A stretch of 64,000 bases of DNA, from the NCBI RefSeq assembly GCF_023502205.1, contig NZ_JAMFLG010000001.1:299859-363858 (forward strand). The letters run 5' to 3'. The position numbers and the translations under genes were made by a program. Below are positions 53,367 through 62,198 of the stretch, one piece after another. Within the stretch, counting starts at the first letter, position 1; each line of letters opens with the position of its first letter. Under the pieces are notes generated by a model. That model saw only the letters and a program-made list of their open reading frames with translations. It did not search any database and was not told the origin of the DNA. Source of the stretch: Aquiflexum sp. TKW24L. GTDB lineage: Bacteria > Bacteroidota > Bacteroidia > Cytophagales > Cyclobacteriaceae.

Positions 53367-54212
53367 TTAGGCTTTAAATAAACTCTCCACCACTACCTGC
53401 CAGGCCGTTGTCTTTGAGCCAAATTCAATCAAAAATACTCCTCCGATATAGGCACCCATCGTAATCAACGCCGGGATTGAACTGTTTCCTTTGCGTTTTT
53501 GGTACCATGCCAATGCTCCCAAAAGCAGTATGGTGAAAGTTAAGGTTGCATACGAGGCCACGTAATTCATCAAAACCCCTTCGGGGCTATATACTTGAAA
53601 AATAATGCGGTCTACGGAAGGACCCAGGGCTGTCAAAATAGCGCCAAACATAAAAGTGGCGTGATATAGGATTCGTTTCCGATAGATGATTGCCAAAGCA
53701 TACAGACCTGCAAGCAATAAAGAGTATACCAGACCTAAGTCAAGAGAAGCGGCAGCAGAACTGTAAATCTGTTCAGAGGTCATTTCTATTTCGCCGGAAG
53801 CTACTCTTTCACTCATTCCTGAAAGTCGGCGAAGGTACCGTTCCTGAATTAAAAAATAGCCGCTTATCAGTACGAGGGGCATTAAGACGTAACTTATTTT
53901 TCCCAATATGCGGTGCCACTGTATTTTCTTTTTTAAGATCAACAAGGGTTGCGCAATGCTCATCGCCACCCAAGCCATCATCAGCCAATTATGGATGTGA
54001 ATGACCGAACCGAAGTTGACGTCCCCAAAAATTTTGGACCAATATCCCGGCCAAAACCCAATCGCAATGAAGGGTATAAGAAGGAATAGAAACCAAACTG
54101 TGTACGGAAAGAAAATTCGGTTGAGTACATTTGACTTACCCTGTTTTGGCCTTTTGGCGATAGCGGAAGAATGATCAAGGTATTCAGAGGATATTTGCTT
54201 TGATGGTTCCAT
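53367..54212 (-). CDS. Uncharacterised multi-TM protein, paralog 3
   Basis: 281 aa, about 7 TM segments with a 30-residue polar N-tail absent from the two paralogs at 46.6-48 kb. Shared motifs: VIHIHNWLMMAWVAMSIAQP, LLILKKKIQWHRILGKISYV, YSLLLAGLYALAIIYRKRIL, YHATFMFGAILTALGPSVDR. Conserved intramembrane His suggests cofactor binding. Lies 34 bp downstream of the 2-hydroxy-acid oxidase start in the opposite position of the operon order, transcribed toward it. Confidence 0.7.
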   Translation of the reverse strand: MEPSKQISSEYLDHSSAIAKRPKQGKSNVLNRIFFPYTVWFLFLLIPFIAIGFWPGYWSKIFGDVNFGSVIHIHNWLMMAWVAMSIAQPLLILKKKIQWHRILGKISYVLMPLVLISGYFLIQERYLRRLSGMSERVASGEIEMTSEQIYSSAAASLDLGLVYSLLLAGLYALAIIYRKRILYHATFMFGAILTALGPSVDRIIFQVYSPEGVLMNYVASYATLTFTILLLGALAWYQKRKGNSSIPALITMGAYIGGVFLIEFGSKTTAWQVVVESLFKA

Positions 54213-54343
54213 TTTCTTGCTTTCAAGTAGACTGACAATTGATTCGGTACTATGGATGCAAAATACTTTGGGAATTAAATTAGTTGCTCCTTTTTAGCTC
54301 CGGGAACCCGGCTAGGATAGCAGATGTAATTCCTTTCCATCTC

Positions 54344-54514
54344 TCAATGAAATCCATTTACGTCTTTAGCCTCTGGGAGAAATGGAATTATTTCTAAATT
54401 CAAAATTTCCGTGTAAAATTTGGCTGATATATTTACGTCATTAACTGACAAGGCCATGTGATGAAAGGAAAGAGAGAAGTCTTTCTTTTCTATCAAATTA
54501 TTTTCACTCACCAT
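54344..54514 (-). pseudogene. Truncated VOC/glyoxalase-family gene
   Basis: A 56-codon frame (ATG at 54514) overlaps the end of the dioxygenase gene by 11 bp. It encodes FSLSFHHMALSVNDVNISAK then FYTEILNLEIIPFL, the first strand-helix-strand of a VOC domain with its metal His, and stops about 70 residues short of a full domain. No continuation in other frames was seen. Fragment or pseudogene, once translationally coupled to the dioxygenase. Confidence 0.65.
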
Positions 54515-55394
54515 ACTTCAAATATTTTTGACCGGTATCAGTTTTGGTTTGAGTGGTAATCACCGCTTTAGAACCCCCATCCGGCAATAATTCAAAACTA
54601 ACTTTTGGGAATCCAATACCTCCCTCAAAGCTATTGTTGCCCATGTACTTCAACGAAGCCACTAATTGACCATTACGTTTCATAAACAACAGGTCATCGT
54701 TCTTAATAAACTCAACCTTGCTTTTATCTTCCATCTGATATAGGCCTGTGATTTTTTTATACACCGCCGTATCGAGTGGAATTTCTTTACTCATGGTGAC
54801 ATGAAATACAATCAGGGATTCTCCGGTACTAGTATCGGTGGTAACATCCAGTATTCTGTCTACTGCCTGAGGTGCGGATGCAAAATTATCGGTATCCAAA
54901 TATTTACCTCCTTTAAAATAAAGTTGTGTTACTAAGTCCTGTTGATTGGGAACTGATACACGCATGTGTATGTGTGCAGGCCGATAGGATGCTTCATTAG
55001 TTGGGTTGGCTTTATAGGGGACCGGTAATATGGACTTAAACTCATATTTTCCATCCGCTTTCGTTTTTTGTCCGCCACGATAGTTGTATTCATCTGAGGC
55101 ATTATCATAGACTTCGTGTTCATCACAATGCCAGATTTCAACCAAAGCATCGTTAACAGGAGTTTTACCGTCTTCTTTAAAGACAATTCCTTTTAAAACA
55201 ATAGGTGTTCCTTTGGTAGCAGGAAGTCTTAAGTTGGTTCGTAAAGGAGCTCCTGGCCGGTAAAATGGACCGAGTATATCTGTGGTAGTAGGCGTGTCGC
55301 CTTCAAAAGATTTACCGTTCCAGCTTACACTGCCAAATGCACTTATGCTGAGAACGGTAAGCGATGAGTTTTTAATAAAGATTCTGCGTTGCAT
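54504..55394 (-). CDS. Intradiol ring-cleavage dioxygenase-like protein, exported
   Basis: 296 aa. Leader MQRRIFIKNSSLTVLSISAF resembles a Tat signal. The domain has the intradiol (catechol/protocatechuate) pattern: TDILGPFYRPGAPLR, a beta-sandwich start VLKGIVFKEDGKTPVNDALV, EIWHCDEHEVYDN with DEYNYRGGQKT (Tyr ligands), and YRPAHIHMRV with two His ligands for Fe(III). The C-terminal ~90 residues (YQMEDKSKVEFIKNDDLLFM) are an extra beta domain not usual in catechol dioxygenases. Extracytoplasmic intradiol enzymes are known but poorly characterised; substrate unknown. Confidence 0.85.
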   Translation of the reverse strand: MQRRIFIKNSSLTVLSISAFGSVSWNGKSFEGDTPTTTDILGPFYRPGAPLRTNLRLPATKGTPIVLKGIVFKEDGKTPVNDALVEIWHCDEHEVYDNASDEYNYRGGQKTKADGKYEFKSILPVPYKANPTNEASYRPAHIHMRVSVPNQQDLVTQLYFKGGKYLDTDNFASAPQAVDRILDVTTDTSTGESLIVFHVTMSKEIPLDTAVYKKITGLYQMEDKSKVEFIKNDDLLFMKRNGQLVASLKYMGNNSFEGGIGFPKVSFELLPDGGSKAVITTQTKTDTGQKYLKYGE

Positions 55395-55448
55395 AATACT
55401 TGATTTTAGATGTTTAAGTTAGATTGTTGCCTGCCGGAAGCCTTATTC

Positions 55449-56102
55449 TTATTTACTTTCCGGAACCCGGCTTCTGAGGTATTTGAACTGCCCGTTGTGG
55501 TTGGATTCATGCTCGCAGACATGGAACCACTTGCAGTAATTGTTGGTCGGACCCCAAGGAAAGTCCTCATCGACTGACATCAGCCATTTGTCGTCCCTTT
55601 TCTTAAACTCCGTGATGGTATTTTCTCTTACTTCCGTCATGATTTCAAGGTAGTATTTAAAGGTATGGCCCTTGATGGTTTTTCGGGCTTTCTCACCAAG
55701 GTTCATTGCCACATCAAATCGTTTGATATCTTCTTTACTCCAATCTCCCCATTTCTTTCCCTCAAAAGTATGGATCTGGTAATACCGCTCCGTCGCTGCC
55801 AAATGGAGCAGCATCGCTCCTATTGAGTTGGAGTTTTCATCCAATAAAAAATCCAGCTGTTCCACGTTCATACCTTTGACCGGCCGCAATATCACATCCC
55901 GCATCCAGGTCATCATGGATAGCAAGGTTCCAATATGAAGGCTGAAACCTTCTCTAGGCCCCATCACATTGATCCTGTCTTCGATGGGGAATTCTGAGGC
56001 ATAGATCGGATTGTGAATCATAGACAGGCCAAATGTGCCTGAAGAAATAACCGCGGCTGATTTAATAAAATCTCTGCGGGCAATTGGATTATTGTCTTTC
56101 AT
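55449..56102 (-). CDS. DinB-family protein with Tat signal
   Basis: 217 aa from the ATG at 56102, which gives the Tat leader ARRDFIKSAAVISSGTFGLS; the frame reaching 56246 overlaps the TPR gene and is rejected. Four-helix DinB/DUF664-type bundle: IGTLLSMMTWMRDVILRPVK, IGAMLLHLAATERYYQIHTF (first metal His) and WFHVCEHESNHNGQFKYLR (further His). Members bind a divalent metal and act as thiol-dependent transferases or have unknown roles. 19 bp after the TPR gene, in the same operon with the dioxygenase. Confidence 0.8.
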   Translation of the reverse strand: MKDNNPIARRDFIKSAAVISSGTFGLSMIHNPIYASEFPIEDRINVMGPREGFSLHIGTLLSMMTWMRDVILRPVKGMNVEQLDFLLDENSNSIGAMLLHLAATERYYQIHTFEGKKWGDWSKEDIKRFDVAMNLGEKARKTIKGHTFKYYLEIMTEVRENTITEFKKRDDKWLMSVDEDFPWGPTNNYCKWFHVCEHESNHNGQFKYLRSRVPESK

Positions 56103-56121
56103 TTTAGGGTTTATTTTGAGT

Positions 56122-57849
56122 TCATAACCTTCCATAAATACCTTCATCGGCATATTTTGAAGCGGTTTTAAGCAATACGGTATATTCTTTTGTTTTAACG
56201 GTATCCCCTTTCTTTGCATAGACAATCCGTAATGCATTATAGACATAAGCGCTTTTAGGGAATCTTTTTAATAGTTCCTGATAGGTGCCTATTGCGTCAT
56301 CATATTTTTCAACTTTTATCTGCGCTTCGGCTATACTCATAACAACTGGTCTTGCATACAAGGGCGGCTCTCCATAACCGAGATCAAGTTCATTTTTATG
56401 TGCCTTTTTTAACAGCATCATGGCCTCTTCATAATTTCCCTGTTCGCTTGCAATACGTCCCTGCAGCTCCATACTCGCTGTATTTATGGTGTTTTGGTTG
56501 AACCGATTGATAGTTTTATCCTTGTCTGCTTGTTTCTCATTGCGCCATAATAAGGCATCTAAACTGTTGGAGGAATTTATCGCTTCTGCCAAATCGTTTT
56601 TATCCAAAGCTGCCATCCCTTTTGTAAAAAGCGTTAGAGCCTTTTTGAATTCCATATTGGGGTGACTGAGTACAGAATCTTTATCAATTATCTGCTCAAA
56701 TTCTGCCGTGGCTCGTTCCCAGTTGCCAAAAGCCATTTCCATCTTTCCGGGAGCCAATAGGCCCTGACGAAAAAATACACCATCATATATGTCTTTTCGA
56801 GCTTTAGTAACCGGCATTTTTTTGAGTCTTTCTGCATAGTGTAGTGCTTCTCTGTGTCTGCCGTCATGCACACAATTATTGATGAGGTAATTGATATTGT
56901 GAATGTAATTCCAGTTGTCCACTTCCTCAACACCTTCATTTTTCATATAGGTTGAATCTACTTTTACCGCTGCCACAAAGGCATCATAGGCTTTTTTGTA
57001 ATTGCCTACCCGATTGTAGATATGTCCTGGCATATGCACGATGTGACCGGAATTAGGAGCAAGGCCCGTTAGTACATCTGCACTTTCAATTGCTTGCTCT
57101 GGGCAACAATGTTCTTTCAAATGAATCCAATAATGATGAAATGCATGGCTATTGGGAGCAGTCCGTCGCACATCCTTTAATAGAAACTCGCTGTACATTT
57201 GTCCTTCCCTGGGATTCAAATCGGTATCAAAACCACTCATGTTATGGAGTGCAAAAAAAAGCTTTGCTTCTACGTCATTAGGAAATTTGTGAATGATGAG
57301 TTCCCACTTTTTAGAGATTTCGGGATAGGCTTCATATTTTAATGAATCTTTCAACAGTGCAATCTCGGCGTATAATCGTTCATGTTCATTCGCATTTGGT
57401 AGCAGTTTTTTAATTTGCTTTATGGCATTGTCCTTGTTGTAATTAAAAACGCTGTCTTTATCCGGAGTTGGCATTTGCAGCAATCCCCAGTAGGGCATGA
57501 TGGCAGTAGAATCGTTTCGAATGGCTTCCTTAAATGCACGATAAGCTTCAAAATCCCAAAAGTCGTGCAATAGGGAAATACCTTGATTGAAATAAGTCTG
57601 CGTTTTTTCTGATGTTGTTTCAATCTTCAAAGTAGAATTCCCTATGCCTTTCATGAGTTTCTGCGGTGGAAGATTGTGTACGTAAATAACTTCCTCCCGC
57701 GAAGCCAACATGTGAGCGAGATGATTATGGCTATCCGCAGTCGCGTCGTCAGATTTATGATGTTCGTGTTGGGCAACAATAGTCAATGGTAATAAAACTA
57801 ATGCAATGAGAAATGGTAGTTTCATACTTTTGTTGTTAATTCTTTTCAT
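56122..57849 (-). CDS. Exported TPR-repeat protein
   Basis: 575 aa. Signal peptide around MKLPFLIALVLLPLTIVAQ; start may be ATG 57849 or ATG 57825. His-rich mature N-terminus (HEHHKSDDATADSHNH), possibly metal-binding. Multiple TPR-like helices: TYFNQGISLLHDFWDFEAYR, MPGHIYNRVGNYKKAYDAFV, the ALHYAERLKKMP region, IASEQGNYEEAMMLLKKAH, KYDDAIGTYQELLKRFPKSA. The sequence MPGHIYNRVG occurs in a widespread group of unassigned secreted TPR proteins. Upstream gene of the DinB/dioxygenase set; a scaffold role is inferred. Confidence 0.85.
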   Translation of the reverse strand: MKRINNKSMKLPFLIALVLLPLTIVAQHEHHKSDDATADSHNHLAHMLASREEVIYVHNLPPQKLMKGIGNSTLKIETTSEKTQTYFNQGISLLHDFWDFEAYRAFKEAIRNDSTAIMPYWGLLQMPTPDKDSVFNYNKDNAIKQIKKLLPNANEHERLYAEIALLKDSLKYEAYPEISKKWELIIHKFPNDVEAKLFFALHNMSGFDTDLNPREGQMYSEFLLKDVRRTAPNSHAFHHYWIHLKEHCCPEQAIESADVLTGLAPNSGHIVHMPGHIYNRVGNYKKAYDAFVAAVKVDSTYMKNEGVEEVDNWNYIHNINYLINNCVHDGRHREALHYAERLKKMPVTKARKDIYDGVFFRQGLLAPGKMEMAFGNWERATAEFEQIIDKDSVLSHPNMEFKKALTLFTKGMAALDKNDLAEAINSSNSLDALLWRNEKQADKDKTINRFNQNTINTASMELQGRIASEQGNYEEAMMLLKKAHKNELDLGYGEPPLYARPVVMSIAEAQIKVEKYDDAIGTYQELLKRFPKSAYVYNALRIVYAKKGDTVKTKEYTVLLKTASKYADEGIYGRL

Positions 57850-57889
57850 TATTCAGCAAATGGAAACGATTATTTTTTTCATCATTTTT

Positions 57890-58828
57890 TTAATTTGAAT
57901 AGTTATTCAAAGGAATACTGACAGGCTTAAATGCTATTCCCAAGTCCTTTGTTGCCAAATCAGAACTATAGACGATTTCAGGCTTGCCTATTGGAGGTTG
58001 ATTGTTGAGCATCAATGTCACATCCGAGACCCTGTAACTTTCGCCTGACAAGAGATAGTTTTTTCCATGGATGTTTTTGGTTGTGGCTGCTTTGAAAATT
58101 GAATCGGCAACATCCTCTACATCTACCAATGCCCATAATACATCCACATCATAGATCATTTGTATGAAGGGATTAGGGGCAATTTTATTTTTAAACAAAA
58201 ATTGTATCCCCGTTGAGGTGGAATCTAATCTGTTTGACAGAGATTTCCCCATTACACCCGTCGGCGAAACAGAAGTGATTTCAAAATTTAGATTGGGGTG
58301 GTCTGCGATGAATTTATTGACAGTCTGATTGGCGATAAACTTTGCTTGGGCATAAGGTATGCCTTGTTCGCTCATAAATGGCGCGTCATTTTCAGTGATT
58401 TGCTCACCTTCAGTTTTTCCTTCAGGTAAAAATGGAAAGCTTGTGTTGTAAGCTGCCACGGATGCAATAAATACAACTTTCTCAATCCCGGGAGTCTTGA
58501 GAACTGCTTCAAGGAAGTTTTCGGTTCCCTTGATGGTCGGGTCAAACAGTTCTTTCTGAAGGTCTTTCACATCCAATTGGAAAGGGGTTCCTCCATGTAT
58601 GACCAGTTCACAGTCTTTCAGAAAATCCAAAAGCTCCTGTTTGTTTTCAACATCCAATTGAGCGATTTCAAGGTTCTCAGCATTTTTGAGACCAAGCAAA
58701 TGTTCATACTTTTCTTTTTTGGAAATGTCTGTGGTAGATACTTTTACCTTATATCCTTCATTCAGAAATTTTTGAGTGTTGTAGCTTCCAATAAAGCCTG
58801 AACCCCCGATGATGCCTACTGTTTTCAT
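57890..58828 (-). CDS. NAD(P)-dependent epimerase/reductase (extended SDR)
   Basis: 312 aa from the ATG at 58828 (MKTVGIIGGSGFIGSYNTQK), placing the Rossmann glycine loop at the N-terminus; the ATG at 58849 adds seven residues. Dihydroflavonol-reductase-like SDR: HGGTPFQLDV, VVFIASVAAYNTSF, catalytic YAQAKFIAN (Tyr-xxx-Lys), VSPTGVMG, LVDVEDVADSIFKA. Substrate unknown, likely a small carbonyl compound. First of the leftward genes before the TPR protein (40-bp gap). Confidence 0.85.
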   Translation of the reverse strand: MKTVGIIGGSGFIGSYNTQKFLNEGYKVKVSTTDISKKEKYEHLLGLKNAENLEIAQLDVENKQELLDFLKDCELVIHGGTPFQLDVKDLQKELFDPTIKGTENFLEAVLKTPGIEKVVFIASVAAYNTSFPFLPEGKTEGEQITENDAPFMSEQGIPYAQAKFIANQTVNKFIADHPNLNFEITSVSPTGVMGKSLSNRLDSTSTGIQFLFKNKIAPNPFIQMIYDVDVLWALVDVEDVADSIFKAATTKNIHGKNYLLSGESYRVSDVTLMLNNQPPIGKPEIVYSSDLATKDLGIAFKPVSIPLNNYSN

Positions 58829-58948
58829 ATGGTTAAAATTTGATTTCAAGCCTACACTATTCGGTGGTCGGCATACCCGTTTTTATTTTTGTCAATTCAA
58901 TTTGGGTACTGCAGTGGATTCCTCCGCCATACCAGTTTTGCTTTCATA

Positions 58949-59998
58949 TCAATTAAAATTGCCCTCATCGACGTCTTTAATAAATTTTATCAATCCAGAA
59001 AAATAGGCTTCAGCATCATCGTATTGGGATATATGACTTCCATTGGTGGTGACGCTCCGGCCTTTTTGCACTTGGGTGCTCATCCACTCCATATATTTGG
59101 GATCCATGGTATCATATTTTCCTCCTAGCATTAAGGTTGGTACTTTTAATTCTCCGAGTCTTGCAGATACATCCCAACCTTTCAAACTTGCATTTCCGGT
59201 GATTCCAAATTCGCTGTATCCTTGCATATAGATATAGATATTTGGATTGAGATGCTTAAAAGTCCTGTTAATGAATTCGGGCCATTCCTCTAAAGGTTTT
59301 CTCAGGAAATGACGGGTGTAGTAGTGTTGCTGAACCAATTCACCATACCGGGGATTTCCGAAATCTTCCTTGGCCTCAAATTCTTTGATTTCCTTGAAAA
59401 CATCGGCGGGCAATTGCGGCCCCAATACGTCAGATGCATATTTTTCGTATTCGGGTAGGCTTGCTACCATGTTTGAAATAATTAAGCCTTTTAAATTATC
59501 CTGGTATTTCAGCGCATATTCCATGGCCAGAATGCCGCCCCAAGATTGTCCGAGCAAATAAAAATTGTCATTGGTAAGATTCAAGGCTTTGCGCACTTGT
59601 TCCACTTCCTCCACAAAGTGTTCGATGGTCCATAGCGAAGAATCGTTGGGTTGATCGCTGTAGTAACTTTCGAGTTGGTCGTAATAAATGTATTCTATTT
59701 GCTCATGGGGAAGATAGCCATCGAAGTTTTCAAAAATCTCGTGTGTAGCACCCGGGCCCCCGTGAAGCAACAATAGACGCATTTTGGGATTGTTGCCCAT
59801 GCGTTTGGTCCACACATTGAATGTGCCTTTTGGCGTTTCAATTGGAATCATTTTGATGCCTCCGGTAATTTGATCTTCGCTGTTGGAATAATCAAAATAG
59901 CTGCTCGATTGAGGGTTTGTTATATTCTTTTCCTGATTATTGGTACAACTCATCATGAGGAATAGTATAATCAGTAAGGGTGTTGTTAAAAGTTTCAT
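58949..59998 (-). CDS. Proline iminopeptidase-like alpha/beta hydrolase lipoprotein (S33)
   Basis: 349 aa from the ATG at 59998 (MKLLTTPLLIILFLMMSC, SPII leader); the ATG at 60022 adds a basic tail. Peptidase S33 motifs: LLLLHGGPGATHE (oxyanion), YYDQLESYYSDQP, nucleophile LLGQSWGGILAMEYAL (Ser152), GGKYDTMDPKY (Asp) and NGSHISQYDD (His). Releases N-terminal Pro or hydrolyses related amides, here at the cell surface. Preceded by copy 5 of the shared element, whose -7 box is 50 bp before the start. Confidence 0.9.
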   Translation of the reverse strand: MKLLTTPLLIILFLMMSCTNNQEKNITNPQSSSYFDYSNSEDQITGGIKMIPIETPKGTFNVWTKRMGNNPKMRLLLLHGGPGATHEIFENFDGYLPHEQIEYIYYDQLESYYSDQPNDSSLWTIEHFVEEVEQVRKALNLTNDNFYLLGQSWGGILAMEYALKYQDNLKGLIISNMVASLPEYEKYASDVLGPQLPADVFKEIKEFEAKEDFGNPRYGELVQQHYYTRHFLRKPLEEWPEFINRTFKHLNPNIYIYMQGYSEFGITGNASLKGWDVSARLGELKVPTLMLGGKYDTMDPKYMEWMSTQVQKGRSVTTNGSHISQYDDAEAYFSGLIKFIKDVDEGNFN

Positions 59999-60047
59999 GA
60001 TTTTCTGTTTTGGTTTCATCAAATAGTCAAACTTCGACCATCATCTG

Positions 60048-60140
60048 ATAAATTAAAGAATCTAAAGTTTCCAATCCCCCTGCTTAGGACGAAATGGGTA
60101 AAATTCTTCCCCAATGAATGGTATTTCTTTCCGGGGGAAG
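60048..60140 (-). promoter_or_regulatory. Shared activator-type promoter element, copy 5
   Basis: TTAGGACGAA at 60084, TTCCCCAAT 13 bp later, third half-site TTTCCGGGGGAAG ending at 60140. The minus-strand -7-like TAATTTAT is at 60055-60048, 29 bp from the element. Drives the iminopeptidase gene. A 60-codon plus-strand frame across it has no support. Confidence 0.68.
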
Positions 60141-60369
60141 GATTTCATCATGAAGGAGAGTGGGTATTTTCTACTTTTTCTTTTCCTTTCTAGGTATGTT
60201 TTTCTCAGACCGCTCCAGTCTGCCGTGAGCATTCAGGCAGGGATAACAATGATAGGCCTGATTTTCAATGATTTATTTATCTGTGTAAACCAGTAAAATC
60301 AGCTTCATCCCGATGATCGCGACTGGTCCTGCATTCCATTAAATCAATCAGGAAACAAAGTGATTTATA

Positions 60370-60562
60370 ATGGAAAATATTTTCCTTTATCTTGGTTTTA
60401 CTGGAATATATTTTTCTTTATCGTAGTAATTTTCAAATTAAATGGAAAATTCTCGCTCCTCGGACCACTCATGATAGAAAAAATTATCCATGAATAAACT
60501 TTTAATGGAAAATATTTTCCAAATTTATATCAAGCAACAGATTTAATGGAAAATATTTTACC
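60370..60562 (+). promoter_or_regulatory. Palindromic operators upstream of the Fic gene
   Basis: GGAAAATATTTTCC is a perfect 14-bp palindrome found at 60372-60385 and, extended to TGGAAAATATTTTCCA, at 60507-60522. A third, one-mismatch copy (GGAAAATATTTTACC, from 60548) covers the Fic start codon, and a weak one lies near 60402. Copies 2 and 3 are 40 bp apart and share the flank TTTAAT. The positions fit an autorepressor acting on this promoter; the HTH at the N-terminus of the Fic protein is a natural candidate. Confidence 0.65.
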
Positions 60563-62027
60563 AATACATCTTCAGGAAGTGGTTTTTTCTTCCAGCGAAC
60601 CACAGGTAAGCAAACAAATTTCCAAGCTGGAAAAAGCAGGTAAATTGAGGAAAATAGCTCCTCGAATTTACACTCCTAATTTTACAGAAAGCCCGGAAAC
60701 AATCATTAGACGAAACCTATTTGCCATACTTGGTAAATTATATCCCGGAGCTTTACTCAGTCACAGGTCTGCATTAGAATTTAAGCCTACATCAGAAGGG
60801 CACATTTTTCTTACTTACACTTACACAAAAAAAATTAACCTGCCGGGAATTGTCCTTCGGTTTATGGAAGGTCATGCAGCAATTGAGGGGGATAATCGGT
60901 TTTCAGGTGAATTGTTCGCTTCTCAAACGGAAAGAGCACTATTGGAAAACTTACAAGTAAGCCGCCAAATAGGTCCACAATCAAAAACACTTACTCTGCC
61001 TGAAATAGAAGAAAGATTGGAAGGCATTATCAGGGTAAAAAGCGAGGCAGGATTAAATGACCTGAGAGACAAGGCAAAAGAAATAGCTCACAAATTGGAT
61101 ATGAAAAGTGAGTTTGAAAAACTAAACAAACTCATCAGCGCTTTACTTTCTACACATCCATCTAGAATATTGTCTTCTCCACTGGCAGTTGCGAGGGCAT
61201 TTGGCAATCCTTACGATCCTGCAAGATTACCCTTGTTTGAGAAATTGTTTGTTGCCTTAAAGCAACGGGAATTCACTAATCGCCCAGAAAAAAATACAAG
61301 CAACCAATCATTCCGCAACTTTGCTTTTTTTGAAGCCTATTTTTCCAATTACATAGAAGGAACAGAGTTTGAAATTGAGGAAGCAAGGCGTATCATAGAA
61401 ACAGATACACCATTGCCCAACCGTGATGAAGATTCACATGATGTATTGGGAACTTACAACCTTGTGAGCAATAAAACTGAAATGAGTATCACCCCATCAG
61501 ACCCGGAACAAATGCTGGAAATGCTTTTATACCGACATAAAGTATTGCTGAGTGCAAGGATATCCAAGAAACCCGGACAGTTCAAAGATAAAAATAACCG
61601 GGCAGGTGAAACCCATTTTGTAGACCCAACCTTGGTAAAAGGCACACTTACAAAGGGGTTTGACTATTATCAGGCATTATCACATCCCTTTGCCAAAGCC
61701 ATTTACATCATGTTTTTAGTGAGTGAAGTGCATCCTTTTTTGGACGGAAATGGGCGGATTGCAAGAGTGATGATGAATGCAGAATTAACTAAAGAAGGGC
61801 AAACAAAAATTATAATTCCCACTGTTTACCGGGATGATTATGTTGGGGCATTGAGAAGGCTTACCCGTCAAAACGACCCTTTTGCATATATCCGAATGAT
61901 GGAAAGGGCCTGGGAATTTAGTGCAACTCTCTTTGGCGAAGATATAGATGCCATGGAAAAACACTTGGAAGCAAGTAATGCCTTTAAGGAACATGATAAC
62001 GCAATGTTGAAAATTCTAAATTCTTAA
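60546..62027 (+). CDS. Fic-domain protein with N-terminal HTH (AMPylation-type)
   Basis: 493 aa. Residues ~1-75 are a winged-helix, AbiEi-antitoxin-like region (EVVFSSSEPQVSKQISKLEK, LRKIAPRIYTP) followed by an AbiEi-type segment (YPGALLSHRSALEFKPTSEG). The Fic core has VHPFLDGNGRIARVMM, a canonical HPFxxGNGRxxR with His396. A class-II inhibitory motif SNYIEG (Ser267-Gly272, SxxxEG) precedes the core, so the enzyme should be auto-inhibited. Expected activity: transfer of AMP or another nucleotide to a protein target. The fused HTH plus palindromic operators suggests an autoregulated, self-contained toxin-antitoxin-like unit. Confidence 0.9.
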   Translation: MENILPIHLQEVVFSSSEPQVSKQISKLEKAGKLRKIAPRIYTPNFTESPETIIRRNLFAILGKLYPGALLSHRSALEFKPTSEGHIFLTYTYTKKINLPGIVLRFMEGHAAIEGDNRFSGELFASQTERALLENLQVSRQIGPQSKTLTLPEIEERLEGIIRVKSEAGLNDLRDKAKEIAHKLDMKSEFEKLNKLISALLSTHPSRILSSPLAVARAFGNPYDPARLPLFEKLFVALKQREFTNRPEKNTSNQSFRNFAFFEAYFSNYIEGTEFEIEEARRIIETDTPLPNRDEDSHDVLGTYNLVSNKTEMSITPSDPEQMLEMLLYRHKVLLSARISKKPGQFKDKNNRAGETHFVDPTLVKGTLTKGFDYYQALSHPFAKAIYIMFLVSEVHPFLDGNGRIARVMMNAELTKEGQTKIIIPTVYRDDYVGALRRLTRQNDPFAYIRMMERAWEFSATLFGEDIDAMEKHLEASNAFKEHDNAMLKILNS

Positions 62028-62198
62028 TCCATGTGACTCTTAGTCACAAAAAAAGTTTTAAAAATAGGTGTATCCGCTTTATTGCACATAGCCAAACAAT
62101 TAATGGTTGGAGAACGGTTATCGGGCTCCGTGGACAGTGGACTGTCGTCCGTGGACAAGTATCCGCACACGTGCAACATTGCGCATACTCATATAATT

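Noticed and set aside
55449..56246. Longer start for the DinB gene at 56246
   Set aside because: Would overlap the TPR gene by 125 bp and bury the Tat leader; ATG 56102 gives an N-terminal twin-arginine signal.
60044..60140. Shared 55-bp element as a transposon end or REP sequence
   Set aside because: It is not palindromic overall, always in one orientation to the downstream gene, and at a fixed distance from a -7 box.
60114..60296. 60-codon plus-strand frame after the iminopeptidase gene
   Set aside because: Overlaps the shared promoter element; no homology-like features.
62120..62170. Repeated TCCGTGGACA words before the amidohydrolase stop
   Set aside because: Only two short copies, imperfect and without further structure; too little to call a feature.
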